The notes under the pieces are model-generated. The model was not told the DNA's origin, did not search any database, and was given only the letters and a program-made list of their open reading frames with translations. Positions 26,501-34,921 of a stretch of 64,000 bases of DNA are shown here, one piece after another. The stretch comes from DASXUL01 sp036504855 (GTDB lineage Bacteria; Armatimonadota; DTGP01; JAKQQT01): the NCBI GenBank assembly GCA_036504855.1, contig DASXUL010000075.1, positions 1 to 64,000 on the forward strand, written 5' to 3'. Made by a program: the position numbers and the translations under genes. Position 1 is the first letter of the stretch. Every line of letters starts with the position of its first letter.

Positions 26501-27388
26501 TCACTTCAACTCAATGTCGAGGTCGTCTTCGTTCGGCTTTGCCGCCGGTGGGCGCAGATGGACCTTCACGTCCGGCTCGCGGAACACGCGTTTTGGTCGC
26601 CGCCGGCCCTTGGCAATGCGGATCAGGCTGTCTGCCGCAACGCCGAGGATGAAGCCGAGGCCCAGCGCCAGGACGGGGAACCGTTTCTGGCGCGGTCGGG
26701 CGGCGGGGGGTAGAGCCGGCGCAGCGGTGGAATCGCCCGGCAATTCCGCGTTGTCCAGGTCCGCCGAAACGGCGACCCCGGCCTGCCGGAGGATTGGGAA
26801 GGCCGCGCTGATGGGAATCGCGAACCCCACGCCATTTGAGTCCGCCTCGATCATCGTGTTGATGCCCACCACCTGGGCCTGATCGTTCAGCAGCGGGCCG
26901 CCGGAGTTTCCAGGGTTCAGGGCCGCATCGGTCTGGATGTAACGGCGTCCGTTCACAAGGCGGTCCCGGGACGAGACGATCCCCCGGGTGACCGTGTGGT
27001 CGAGCCCGCGCGGGGCGCCGATGGCGACAACTTCATCGCCGTTCTTCAGGTCCTTCACGCTGCCCACCGGAACGGTGGGCAGGTTCACGGCGGAGAGACG
27101 CAGTACCGCGAGGTCCAGGTCGGAATCCTCCTGCACGATTCCGGCAGGGACCTCGCGACCGTTCTTCAGAACGACCACGATGGAGCCGCCGGAGTCTACT
27201 ACATGGGCGTTGGTGAGCGCGAATCCGCGCGGGTCCAGGATAACGCCGGAGCCCAGAGTCTCACCGCCGGGCACGCGCACATGGATGGTCACAACGGAAT
27301 CGTCGGCGCGGGCCACAACGTCGCGCACGGCGGCCCCGGCGGGCACGGCCAGCGCCAGGGCCAGGAGGGCGGAAAGGCGTGCTCTCAA
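26501..27388 (-). CDS. HtrA/DegP-type trypsin-like serine protease with C-terminal TM helix and cytoplasmic tail
   Basis: The protein has 295 residues from TTG 27388, behind GGGAGAC and overlapping the E2 stop by four bases (TTGA). A signal peptide (LRARLSALLALALAVPAGAA) precedes an S1C protease core with H62 (LTNAHVVDSGG), D92 (DSDLDLAVLRL) and S162 (LNPGNSGGPLL). No PDZ domain is present. A transmembrane helix (about 237-255) is followed by basic KGRRRPKR, so the tail should lie in the cytoplasm. The tail ends EDDLDIELK, the shared motif of this locus. The layout suggests an envelope protease physically tied to the cytoplasmic Ubl machinery, possibly for envelope stress control. Confidence 0.87.
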   Translation of the reverse strand: MRARLSALLALALAVPAGAAVRDVVARADDSVVTIHVRVPGGETLGSGVILDPRGFALTNAHVVDSGGSIVVVLKNGREVPAGIVQEDSDLDLAVLRLSAVNLPTVPVGSVKDLKNGDEVVAIGAPRGLDHTVTRGIVSSRDRLVNGRRYIQTDAALNPGNSGGPLLNDQAQVVGINTMIEADSNGVGFAIPISAAFPILRQAGVAVSADLDNAELPGDSTAAPALPPAARPRQKRFPVLALGLGFILGVAADSLIRIAKGRRRPKRVFREPDVKVHLRPPAAKPNEDDLDIELK

Positions 27389-27891
27389 CGGCTGTCTCCC
27401 AGCGAAATCGAGATGTCGGAACGCACGTCCAGGATCGGCGCCGGATCCACCGGGAAGGCGGAGCGGTGCGCCGCCACCCAGGCGGCGGCGTTGGTGTCTA
27501 GCGCGTCGGACGTGCTGAAATTCTTGTACTGCACCATCTCCCCGATGCGGATGACCAGTTGGTCCAGCGTCTCGGCCGGGCTCCAGCGTCCGATGCAGAC
27601 GCCGCCGTTGCGCCGGGGCGGAAGGATATTGGGGTGGAAGATCTCGGTGAGCCACTGGATGCGCGGCGGCAGGCGCGGGTAGTCCAGATGCAGGTAGATC
27701 TCCATCTCGTGGTGGCTCGTTACGGCCGGGCCCGGCGCGCCGGGCAACCAGACGAGCCCGCGGCATGAGTAGGTCACGCGGTAGCGGTCGCCCAGCGCGT
27801 TTTGCGGTTGGACGGAGATGAGCGTGCTGCGCTGGCCGAGTTCCTGGAGGCGCCGGCCATCGGCCTGGAGGCGCAAGCTCCGAACATCCAT
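27385..27891 (-). CDS. E2 (ubiquitin-conjugating enzyme)-like protein, canonical
   Basis: The protein has 168 residues. It carries the E2 signature FHPNILPPRRNGGVCIGRW: HPN at 86-88 and catalytic Cys99, followed by SPAETLDQLVIRIGEMVQY, which matches the WSPA.TL segment of eukaryotic E2s. The upstream beta-sheet HHEMEIYLHLDYPRLPP has the expected YP..PP motif. DISISLGDSR at the C-terminus contains the shared short motif. GGGGGATG precedes ATG 27891. It likely accepts the Ubl from the E1 and transfers it to targets. It is translationally coupled to the HtrA-type protease. It is more typical than the E2-like gene at 19750-20277. Confidence 0.92.
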   Translation of the reverse strand: MDVRSLRLQADGRRLQELGQRSTLISVQPQNALGDRYRVTYSCRGLVWLPGAPGPAVTSHHEMEIYLHLDYPRLPPRIQWLTEIFHPNILPPRRNGGVCIGRWSPAETLDQLVIRIGEMVQYKNFSTSDALDTNAAAWVAAHRSAFPVDPAPILDVRSDISISLGDSR

Positions 27892-28049
27892 GGATCATCC
27901 CCCGGAAGGCGAAGAGGTTGCGGGCGAGTGGCCCATGGCCCGGTCTGGTCGTCCGCCCAGCCGTCTGGCGCGGGAAGGGATACTGGCAGGAACGAACGTT
28001 GGGCGCGCCCGGAGAATCAGATCGCTCTCCAACGCGCCCGAACACGCTC

Positions 28050-28055
28050 ATTTTA
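28050..28055 (-). promoter_or_regulatory. Possible internal promoter (-10) of the Ubl operon
   Basis: On the minus strand TGTGCTAAAATG contains a good -10 hexamer (TAAAAT) within the 204-bp gap between the RING-like gene and the E2 gene. No convincing -35 is visible. The gap itself suggests that E2-HtrA-Ubl-E1 could be transcribed separately. Confidence 0.3.
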
Positions 28056-28095
28056 GCACAGCCCCACGACTTATAGAGTGCGGCGGCCCGCCAAG

Positions 28096-29637
28096 TTAGC
28101 GCACGCGGCGCCGGCCGCGCCTCAACAGCCCCAGCAGGACGGCCACGCCTAGCACGCCGCCGCCCACCGCCGCGCCATCGCCCGCCGTCCCGCCGCCGCT
28201 AACCCACAGGGCCGCCAGAACCGCTAACCCGTGCGCCAGCCACGCCACGCGAATCAGCGCCGGGTGCACGGCGCCATCCCAGAACTGGCGCAGCCGGCCT
28301 CTCCACCCAGACCCCGCGCGCGCGTAAGCCGGCAGGGCCACGATGCGGCGGAGTCGTCCCGATTGCCAGCTTATCAGCGCCGCGTTCACGAGTCCGGCGC
28401 CGGCGGCGCCAAGCCAGACCGGATGCTGCGCGGCAACACCAATGGCAGCCCAGCTCGCCGTGAGCGCCCATGCCGCGACGCTCCATGCGGTGGGGGCGAA
28501 GGCCAGCGCCTTCTTCGGCGGACGCTCCGGCCACACGTCATGGTCCCGGCCATGGATGAAGATCTCCACTCCTGTCCTCGGCCGGGGCCTCTGCCGGCGG
28601 TAGCGGTCCGGCGCAGCAACTTCCACGGGGCTAAGGAGATAACCGTGGACGGCGGTGATCGGGACCGCCCGCGCGGTGTAGTCCTGCTGAAGGATGATCC
28701 GCCCTTCGGCCTCGGTGGGCTGGCCGTCCCGGATGGTGCGCACCGTTTCGCGCAACCGCGGGATATCCAGGGCGTTGGCGCGCGCCACATATTCCCGGAT
28801 TCCCGGCGTGCCCGGCGGCGTGGGCCCGCCCAGGAGCTCATCGGTGAGCAAACGGGCGGACTGCCGGTCTACCAGGACGCCCGCGGAGCGCTCGATGACC
28901 TCGCGCGGGAGGCCCGGCGGCTGGATGCACGCGGTGTGGGTAACAACGCTGTCATCAACGATGCCGGTCTGCCAGCGTCGAATGCGCCCCACCTGTCCAC
29001 AGCGGGCGCAGCCGCTGGGAGCGCCGCCGCAAAACGGGCATGTCACGGTTTGCTCGGAGCCTTCGATAAGGAACTCTCGATGCCCCTCCTCGAACGTGCC
29101 GGCCGGGCCAGTGTGGAACGGCCACGCCGCGACGGGCAGGCCGGCCGGCCGCGCGTTGGGCGCATCCGGCGCCTCGTGAGACTCCAGGCGCTGCTCGCGC
29201 ACGCGCGTGTGCATTTCAATGAGATACGCCACCGTATCCTGCTGGCGCGCGATGAGGAGGCGTTCGCCCAGGGCTCCGATCTGGCTGCCCATGGCTGCGG
29301 CGTTGCTCCAGCGGTTGATGATGCCAACCACGGTATTGCGGCTCAGGGGGGCCAGCCACGTGGCGTCGGAAACGACGGGCTCCAGCGTGAGGTCAATCGG
29401 CGGGGCCGGCGGAGCGGAGGGTGCGGGCTGGGCGGCCGGCAACCGGGCGGCCTTTTTCGGGCGGGGCGCCATTTCGCACCCGAAGGACGTGCACCCGCCG
29501 TTCTCCGCCCAGCACTCTTCGTGGTGGGGCATGCCGCACCGCGCGCAGACGCGAACGGGCGCCTGCGGCTTGATGGGCGCCTGGCAGAACGGGCACGTTT
29601 TCCCCACAACGTCGAAGGCATTGGGCGGCTGGCTCAC
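28096..29637 (-). CDS. RING-like zinc-finger multipass membrane protein, first gene of Ubl operon
   Basis: The protein has 513 residues from GTG 29637, behind GGAG. The N-terminal finger has C15/C18, C31/C34, H38/H39, C42, C49 and C54, in the same spacing as the other fingers of the locus. PPIDLTLEP (79-87) is the shared motif. A middle region contains a second Cys cluster (TCPFCGGAPSGCARCGQVG) resembling a DnaJ-type zinc ribbon. The last 150 residues hold about four to five hydrophobic helices and end in basic RRGRRRVR. It is divergent from the chemotaxis operon. It is likely an E3-like or adaptor protein at the membrane. The function is inferred from context. Confidence 0.78.
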   Translation of the reverse strand: MSQPPNAFDVVGKTCPFCQAPIKPQAPVRVCARCGMPHHEECWAENGGCTSFGCEMAPRPKKAARLPAAQPAPSAPPAPPIDLTLEPVVSDATWLAPLSRNTVVGIINRWSNAAAMGSQIGALGERLLIARQQDTVAYLIEMHTRVREQRLESHEAPDAPNARPAGLPVAAWPFHTGPAGTFEEGHREFLIEGSEQTVTCPFCGGAPSGCARCGQVGRIRRWQTGIVDDSVVTHTACIQPPGLPREVIERSAGVLVDRQSARLLTDELLGGPTPPGTPGIREYVARANALDIPRLRETVRTIRDGQPTEAEGRIILQQDYTARAVPITAVHGYLLSPVEVAAPDRYRRQRPRPRTGVEIFIHGRDHDVWPERPPKKALAFAPTAWSVAAWALTASWAAIGVAAQHPVWLGAAGAGLVNAALISWQSGRLRRIVALPAYARAGSGWRGRLRQFWDGAVHPALIRVAWLAHGLAVLAALWVSGGGTAGDGAAVGGGVLGVAVLLGLLRRGRRRVR

Positions 29638-29844
29638 CGATTTGGCTCCATGCTGAGTTCGGCGGCAGCGTCGCCGCCATTCCATTATGTGCGGCCGCTC
29701 CGGTCCCACGCTCAAGGCATTTCGGCCCCTATCCGATGGGGGTAATAGCGACTCCTGGCTCGGAGCGAGCGGGCTCGCTGACCGAGATAACATCGCACGC
29801 GGGGGGAGCCGCCGCCGTGCCCGCGCCTCGGAGGTTTGTGCTGG

Positions 29845-30285
29845 ATGAAGATGCTGAAAGCAATGGTTATCGACGATTCCCGCATCATGCGGACAATGGT
29901 TATGAATGCGCTGAAACGATCCGGATTGGCCGAGTTTGAGTTCATCGAAGCCGAGGACGGTCAGGATGCGCTTGAGAAGTTCGACCCCAAGGAAATCGAC
30001 ATCATCTTCGCCGACTGGAACATGCCCCGTCTTTCCGGCATCGACTTCGTGCGGAAGATTCGGGCCAACAAAAAGAACAACGGTATCCCCATCCTCATGG
30101 TGACGAGCGAACAGACCGTGGGGAAGATGAGCGAGGCGCTGGGCCGCGCCGGCGCAACGGCCTATATCACCAAGCCGTTCACCGATGCGGACCTCCATCG
30201 ACGCCTGGCGAAAATCGTGGATGAGCTGCCGGATCACGCCGCCAAGCCGCAAGGCGGATTCTTCAGCCGACTCGTTGGCAGCTAA
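29845..30285 (+). CDS. cheY: CheY-like response regulator
   Basis: The protein has 146 residues. ATG 29845 follows GGAGG at 29830-29834. It is a single receiver domain: MVIDDSRIMRTMV with the acidic pair, FADWNMPRLSGID with the phospho-acceptor Asp, MVTSEQ with the switch Ser/Thr, and YITKPF with the conserved Lys. A short tail (PQGGFFSRLVGS) follows. It is the first gene of the chemotaxis operon and probably carries the CheA signal to a motor. No flagellar or pilus motor gene is in the window. Confidence 0.9.
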   Translation: MKMLKAMVIDDSRIMRTMVMNALKRSGLAEFEFIEAEDGQDALEKFDPKEIDIIFADWNMPRLSGIDFVRKIRANKKNNGIPILMVTSEQTVGKMSEALGRAGATAYITKPFTDADLHRRLAKIVDELPDHAAKPQGGFFSRLVGS

Positions 30286-30360
30286 TCGATTCGCGCGCCG
30301 GCGTCCACAGCGGCGCCGAACATGGCGGTTCCCTGCCGCCCAGCCCGCAAGGAAGTACGC

Positions 30361-30873
30361 ATGACAACCCTGGAAGCAATACCCAACATCGACCCGCAAG
30401 TGGAATGCGTGAAGGAGGCCGTGAAGGCCACTTTCGCCATGGTCTGCGGAGCGGAACCCACCTATACCGGCGAAGCGTCGGATGACGGAATCGGCGAGCA
30501 GATCATCGGCGTGATCTCCCTTCTGGGAGAACGCTCCTGGAGCCTGATGATGTGTTTGCCTGCCCTGACGGCGACGGCAATCGCCCAGAAATTCTGCGGC
30601 TTTGACATCCCGTATGAAAGCGCCGACATGGGTGACTTCGTGGGTGAGCTGATAAACATCTTTGCTGGCGGCGTAACCGCCCGGTTGGAGGGCATCGGGA
30701 TCCGCGCGGAAATGTCGTTGCCCACGATGGTGCGCGGCCGGGATATCACGCTGCCGTTGCCGGAAGGCCTGCAGAAGGCCCGCCTCGCGTTCAGTTCCTC
30801 TGACGGCGACTTCACCGTGCGGCTCGTGGCGGGTGATCCCCGCGCCGCTACTCTGCGACGAAGCGGCGCATGA
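30361..30873 (+). CDS. cheX: CheX-type CheY-P phosphatase
   Basis: The protein has 170 residues from ATG 30361 with AAGGAAG ahead. The CheC/CheX/FliY phosphatase signature is visible as GDFVGELINIFAGG, with Glu and Asn spaced E-x2-N, in the order expected for the single-site CheX class. VEGI-like segments (ARLEGIGIRAEMSLPTMVRG) follow as in CheX. It likely dephosphorylates the CheY encoded just upstream. The stop overlaps an upstream ATG of CheA, so translation is probably coupled. Confidence 0.82.
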   Translation: MTTLEAIPNIDPQVECVKEAVKATFAMVCGAEPTYTGEASDDGIGEQIIGVISLLGERSWSLMMCLPALTATAIAQKFCGFDIPYESADMGDFVGELINIFAGGVTARLEGIGIRAEMSLPTMVRGRDITLPLPEGLQKARLAFSSSDGDFTVRLVAGDPRAATLRRSGA

Positions 30874-30890
30874 TGGCAGGAGGCGATGCA

Positions 30891-33479
30891 ATGTCGCGGG
30901 CACTAGTCGAAATTCAGTCGGGTTTGGGCGCTTGGGACGGCGAGGAACGCGATGCGTTGATTCCCATCGGCGCCGCCATGGAAGCGTTGCTGGGTGAGAT
31001 ACCCGAGGAGCACGACGACACCGAAGCCTTGCTGATGCTGGCAGTCGATGGCTTGCAGACCCTCTACGTTGGCGGGTGCGATGACCCCGCGGCCCTGACG
31101 GAGAGCATCGTGGCCGCCGTGGCCGCCGTGGCGGTGGGCATCGCCGCCAGCCCCGAAGGGACCTCCAGCCCGATTCTTTGCCTTGCCGGACGGTCGCTGT
31201 GCGCTGCCCTCGGGCGAGACGGGTTTGCCTGGGACGATGGGAACGAGGAAGACGCCGCGAATCCATCCGGTTCCGACGACGAGGTGGAGCGCAACGAAGC
31301 GGCGAGCCCCGCGCATATCTATGCGGAACCGCAGACGCTAGACGACGCTGCCTCGCTGCTTGTATTGTTGGAGCCGGCGGACCGCGGCGCTCTCGATACG
31401 TTGCAGACGGGTTTGCAGAAGCTGGCCGGCGGCCTGCCGCCCTCCGTGCGGCCGTCGGTGGAGGCCGCTTTGGCCGTGATCCGGCAGGTTTCCTCCGGCC
31501 AGTGCGCGGACTTGGAAGGCGCGATGGCGGATGCGGGACGGCATCTCGAAGAGGCGATGGTCGCCGCGGAAGACGCCGAGATGGCACCGGCCGCGCCGCC
31601 GGTTGCGCCGCTGCCAACTCCGGCGCCCCCCGCGCCCGAGGCGGCCGCCCCCGCGCCGGCCCTTCCGCCGGTGGACGATGGCGGCGACGACATTCTGCCG
31701 CAGGACGCGGACCGCGCGCTGCTGGCGGACTTCGTGACGGAGTGCAAGGAACTCGTTGAGGGAGCCGAAGCCGCCCTTCTGACGATCGAGATGGACCCCG
31801 ATGACGTGGAGGCCATCAACACGGTGTTCCGGGCCTTTCATACCATCAAGGGCACTTCCGCCTTTCTGGGACTCACCCGGATGTCTGAGCTCGCGCACCG
31901 CGCGGAGAACATGCTGTCTCGCATCCGCGACAAGGTGATCCGGTGTACGGGCGGCTATGCCGACCTGGCGTTGCGAAGCGTAGACATGCTGGGCGACCTT
32001 GTGCAGGCCTTGCAGAATAACCTCGATGGCAGCCCGACCGGCAAGCCAGCGGGCCTGGACGAACTGATGCACACGCTGGCCGATCCGGAGGCCGCCGGCG
32101 TTAACCACCTCTCCTCCGACGGCTACGACGACATCGCCCGCGCGGAAGAGACTGCCCCTTCGAACGGCGTCGCCGCTGTGCCCGAAGCGGCTTCAGAAGC
32201 GCGTTCCGCTGCCGCCGAGGCCGCCCGCGTTGAAGCGCCGCCCGCAACGGACGGCGGCGCCGCGGCGCGTCCGCAGCGCGCCAAGGTGAGCGAGCGGTCT
32301 GATGACTCCTCCGTGCGGGTGCGAACCGACCGGCTGGATCGCCTGATCGAAATGGTTGGCGAGTTGGTGATCGCCCAGTCCATGGTCGCCCAGGACCCAA
32401 TCGTGGTCATGGGCGGCCATCTGGACCTCACTCGCAAGGTCGCCATGACCGGCAAGATCGTCCGCGAGCTACAGGACCTCAGCATGTCCATGCGCATGGT
32501 CCCGCTGAAAGCCACCTTCCAGAAGATGGCCCGGCTCGTTCGCGACCTGGCGTACAAGAGCGGCAAACTGGTGGAGTTCAAGTCAGACGGAGACGAGACG
32601 GAAATCGACCGCAACATGGTCGACATCATCGCCGAGCCGCTCGTCCACATGGTCCGTAACGCCGCCGATCATGGCGTTGAGGCGCCGGAAGTGCGAGAGG
32701 CCAGCGGGAAACCGCGCACGGGCGTGGTGCATCTCTCCGCATTCCACACGGGCGGCAACGTGGTGGTGCAGATCAAGGACGACGGCAAGGGACTCAACCG
32801 CGATCGCATCATCCAGAAGGCGATAGAGAAGGGCCTGATTGACTCCGAGAAGGGCCTCACCGACGCCGAGGCGTACGATCTCATCTTCGCCCCCGGCTTC
32901 TCGACGGTGGATAAGGTGACCGAGGTCTCCGGACGCGGCGTGGGCATGGACGTGGTCCGAAAGGGCGTCGAGGCCCTGCGCGGGCGTGTGGACATTTCCT
33001 CCGAGTCCGGGAAGGGCACGACCTTCCAGCTCCGGCTCCCGCTGACGCTGGCCATCACAGACGGCATGCTGGTGAAGATCGGCGAGGACCGTTACATCGT
33101 GCCTACCGTGAACATCCACCTCTCGTTCCGTCCGGAGGCGTCCGCGCTTTCGACAGTGGCCGGACGCGGCGAGTTGGTGATGCTGCGCGGCGAGTTGATG
33201 CCCATCTTCCGCCTGCATCGCCTGTTTGACATCCGCGGCGCGGTTGAAGACCCCACGAAGGGCCTGCTGGTAGTGATCGGCAACGAGGGGCGCCGATGCG
33301 CCCTGTTGGTGGACGAGCTGTTGGGCCAGCAGCAGGTGGTTGCGAAGGCTCTGGGGAACGGAATGGGCAAGGTGCAAGGCGTGTCCGGCGGCGCCATCCT
33401 GGGGGATGGCCGCGTGGGCCTGATCCTAGACACCACGGAATTGGTGGCGCTGGCGCGCCAGAGCCGTTCCGGCGTGTAG
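30891..33479 (+). CDS. cheA: Chemotaxis histidine kinase CheA with long N-terminal extension
   Basis: The protein has 862 residues. ATG 30891 is favoured over 30870 because AGGAGG lies seven bases before it. The Hpt domain is displaced: the phospho-accepting His is H317 in FHTIKGTSAFLGLTRMSELA. Residues 1-270 are an acidic helical region with a Pro/Ala-rich linker and are not typical of CheA. They are followed by Hpt, a linker, the dimerisation domain, the HATPase (VHMVRNAADHGVE, VQIKDDGKGLNRD, GRGVGMDVVRKGVE) and the CheW-like domain. It phosphorylates the CheY proteins and CheB in response to receptor signals. A strong hairpin terminator follows. Confidence 0.93.
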   Translation: MSRALVEIQSGLGAWDGEERDALIPIGAAMEALLGEIPEEHDDTEALLMLAVDGLQTLYVGGCDDPAALTESIVAAVAAVAVGIAASPEGTSSPILCLAGRSLCAALGRDGFAWDDGNEEDAANPSGSDDEVERNEAASPAHIYAEPQTLDDAASLLVLLEPADRGALDTLQTGLQKLAGGLPPSVRPSVEAALAVIRQVSSGQCADLEGAMADAGRHLEEAMVAAEDAEMAPAAPPVAPLPTPAPPAPEAAAPAPALPPVDDGGDDILPQDADRALLADFVTECKELVEGAEAALLTIEMDPDDVEAINTVFRAFHTIKGTSAFLGLTRMSELAHRAENMLSRIRDKVIRCTGGYADLALRSVDMLGDLVQALQNNLDGSPTGKPAGLDELMHTLADPEAAGVNHLSSDGYDDIARAEETAPSNGVAAVPEAASEARSAAAEAARVEAPPATDGGAAARPQRAKVSERSDDSSVRVRTDRLDRLIEMVGELVIAQSMVAQDPIVVMGGHLDLTRKVAMTGKIVRELQDLSMSMRMVPLKATFQKMARLVRDLAYKSGKLVEFKSDGDETEIDRNMVDIIAEPLVHMVRNAADHGVEAPEVREASGKPRTGVVHLSAFHTGGNVVVQIKDDGKGLNRDRIIQKAIEKGLIDSEKGLTDAEAYDLIFAPGFSTVDKVTEVSGRGVGMDVVRKGVEALRGRVDISSESGKGTTFQLRLPLTLAITDGMLVKIGEDRYIVPTVNIHLSFRPEASALSTVAGRGELVMLRGELMPIFRLHRLFDIRGAVEDPTKGLLVVIGNEGRRCALLVDELLGQQQVVAKALGNGMGKVQGVSGGAILGDGRVGLILDTTELVALARQSRSGV

Positions 33480-33502
33480 CTCCGCCACGTCGTTTCTACC
33501 CG

Positions 33503-33541
33503 GAGGCCGCCCAACCCGCCATCAGCGGGTTGGGCGGCCTC
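33503..33541 (+). terminator. Hairpin terminator downstream of cheA
   Basis: GAGGCCGCCCAACCCGC and GCGGGTTGGGCGGCCTC form a perfect 17-bp stem with loop CATCA, 23 bases after the cheA stop. The rest of the 303-bp gap before cheW shows no gene. No U run is seen. Confidence 0.75.
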
Positions 33542-33782
33542 TGCTACATGGCGCGTCTTGAGCGATTGCCAGATCGCCCATCCGGCCGCCCGTTTGCGCG
33601 AGGCATCGGCCGGCGAGCGGCCGGCGGAGGCGCCCTGCGCACCAACGGGTTCCGGCGCTTCCGGCAGGTGAAGTGATCCACGCGCCCTCCCCGTTTCACC
33701 GGTCATTTCGCCGGTTCAGCCTCTCGCCGTCCGGCCCGATAGGTTGTTGTAAGGTTCGCTTGGCAACCAAGGAGAAATGGTA

Positions 33783-34328
33783 ATGACGCAAACAACCGTC
33801 GCCGCCGGCGTACAGCCCGCGCGGAGCAGAGGCCTCGTGGGCGCAGATGGAACAGGCGGGAAATTCCTGACCTTCTTCCTCGGCTCCGAGGAGTATGGTC
33901 TGGAGATCCTCAAAGTGCATGAGATCATCGGGATGATGGCCATCACGCCGGTTCCGCGCACGCCGGACTTCGTCCGCGGGGTAATCAACCTGCGCGGAAA
34001 GGTCATCCCCACGGTAGACCTGCGCCTCAAGTTCGAAATGCCCTCGGTGGAGCAAACAGACGAGACCTGCATCATCGTGGTGCAGGCCAATACCGTCCAG
34101 GTTGGCATAGTAGTGGATCGGGTGTCCGAGGTGATGGACATCGCCGGAAAGGACATCGAGGAGGCGCCGCCTTTCGGCACCGACGTGAACACGGATTACA
34201 TCCTGGGCATCGGCAAATCGGAAGGCCGCGTGCAGTTGCTTCTCGATATCGACAAGGTCCTGTCCGGCCAGGACATAGAGGATATCCGCGCGCAGACAGG
34301 CTCCGCGGAGTTCGCTTTGGCTGGATAG
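33783..34328 (+). CDS. cheW: Chemotaxis adaptor CheW
   Basis: The protein has 181 residues. ATG 33783 is chosen because AAGGAG (33769-33774) is eight bases upstream, and the earlier ATG 33777 is too close. After about 28 disordered residues the CheW fold begins: FLTFFLGSEEYGLEILKVHE, PVPRTPDFVRGVINLRGKVI, PTVDLRLKF, and DRVSEVMDI. It couples the chemoreceptor to CheA. It lies between cheA and the MCP gene in the same orientation but with its own leader. Confidence 0.95.
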   Translation: MTQTTVAAGVQPARSRGLVGADGTGGKFLTFFLGSEEYGLEILKVHEIIGMMAITPVPRTPDFVRGVINLRGKVIPTVDLRLKFEMPSVEQTDETCIIVVQANTVQVGIVVDRVSEVMDIAGKDIEEAPPFGTDVNTDYILGIGKSEGRVQLLLDIDKVLSGQDIEDIRAQTGSAEFALAG

Positions 34329-34921
34329 CCACGGGCGGAGACCGGAGCTTGAATGGAGTCCGAGGGCGCGGCCGAGGGGTTCCCCAGTCGCCGCGCCGAT
34401 CGGTCTCGAACGCAAACATCGCGTGCTACCGGACACGATGGCCCGTCAGCTTCAGCGCCCTCCACTCCGCCGATTCGATGAGCCACGAGGCGGCGCGCCT
34501 ATCAGTTCCCCTTTCTCGGCTGCGCCCCCATTCACCGCGCATTCGGACTCAAAGCGTCGCTCTGACCGGCTGAGAAACAACCAAGACTCCGTTTCCGTTA
34601 GCGTGATGCTGGATGTTGGCCGGCTCCATGAGGAGCCTCTGGTTTCGAGAAGGCAGGGGGCGGACACGGCAGGCCGTGTCCCTTCCCTCACCAGTTCCAT
34701 CCAGCGTCCGGTGGCCGGCCGGGCCCGCCAGTAGGAAAACGGCTTGTCGTGTCCGCTCCATAGCCCCCCGTGGGGCATGGGTTCCTCATGAGACCCGCGA
34801 GGGGCTCACTGACCGCTTCTTTTGAACAGAGCGCCATTTGCGCGCCGAATTGGGAGACTGCCGCGCCGAGGCTGTGAGCGACTCGCGGCAAGGCATCGCA
34901 CGAAGGGATACGGGGGGAGTG
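34329..34921. other. 593-bp gap without gene; contains a palindromic repeat
   Basis: No convincing coding region is seen in either strand. The gap contains the palindromic element at 34657-34759 and, further downstream, the leader of the MCP gene with a GGGGGAG ribosome site. Confidence 0.6.
34657..34759. repeat. GCGGACACGGC palindromic repeat, copy 1
   Basis: The ends GGGCGGACACGGCAGGCCGT and ACGGCTTGTCGTGTCCGC are imperfect inverted repeats. The whole element is homologous to the better preserved copy at 59709-59822, including the interior CAGTTCCATCCA and CGGTGG.CGGCCGGGCC segments. It is an older, diverged member of an interspersed palindrome family. Confidence 0.75.

Noticed and set aside
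29638..31617. N-terminal extension of the RING-like protein across the divergent intergenic region and the chemotaxis genes
   Set aside because: It would run antisense through cheY, cheX and cheA with low-complexity sequence. GTG 29637 with GGAG and the zinc finger at the N-terminus is more plausible.
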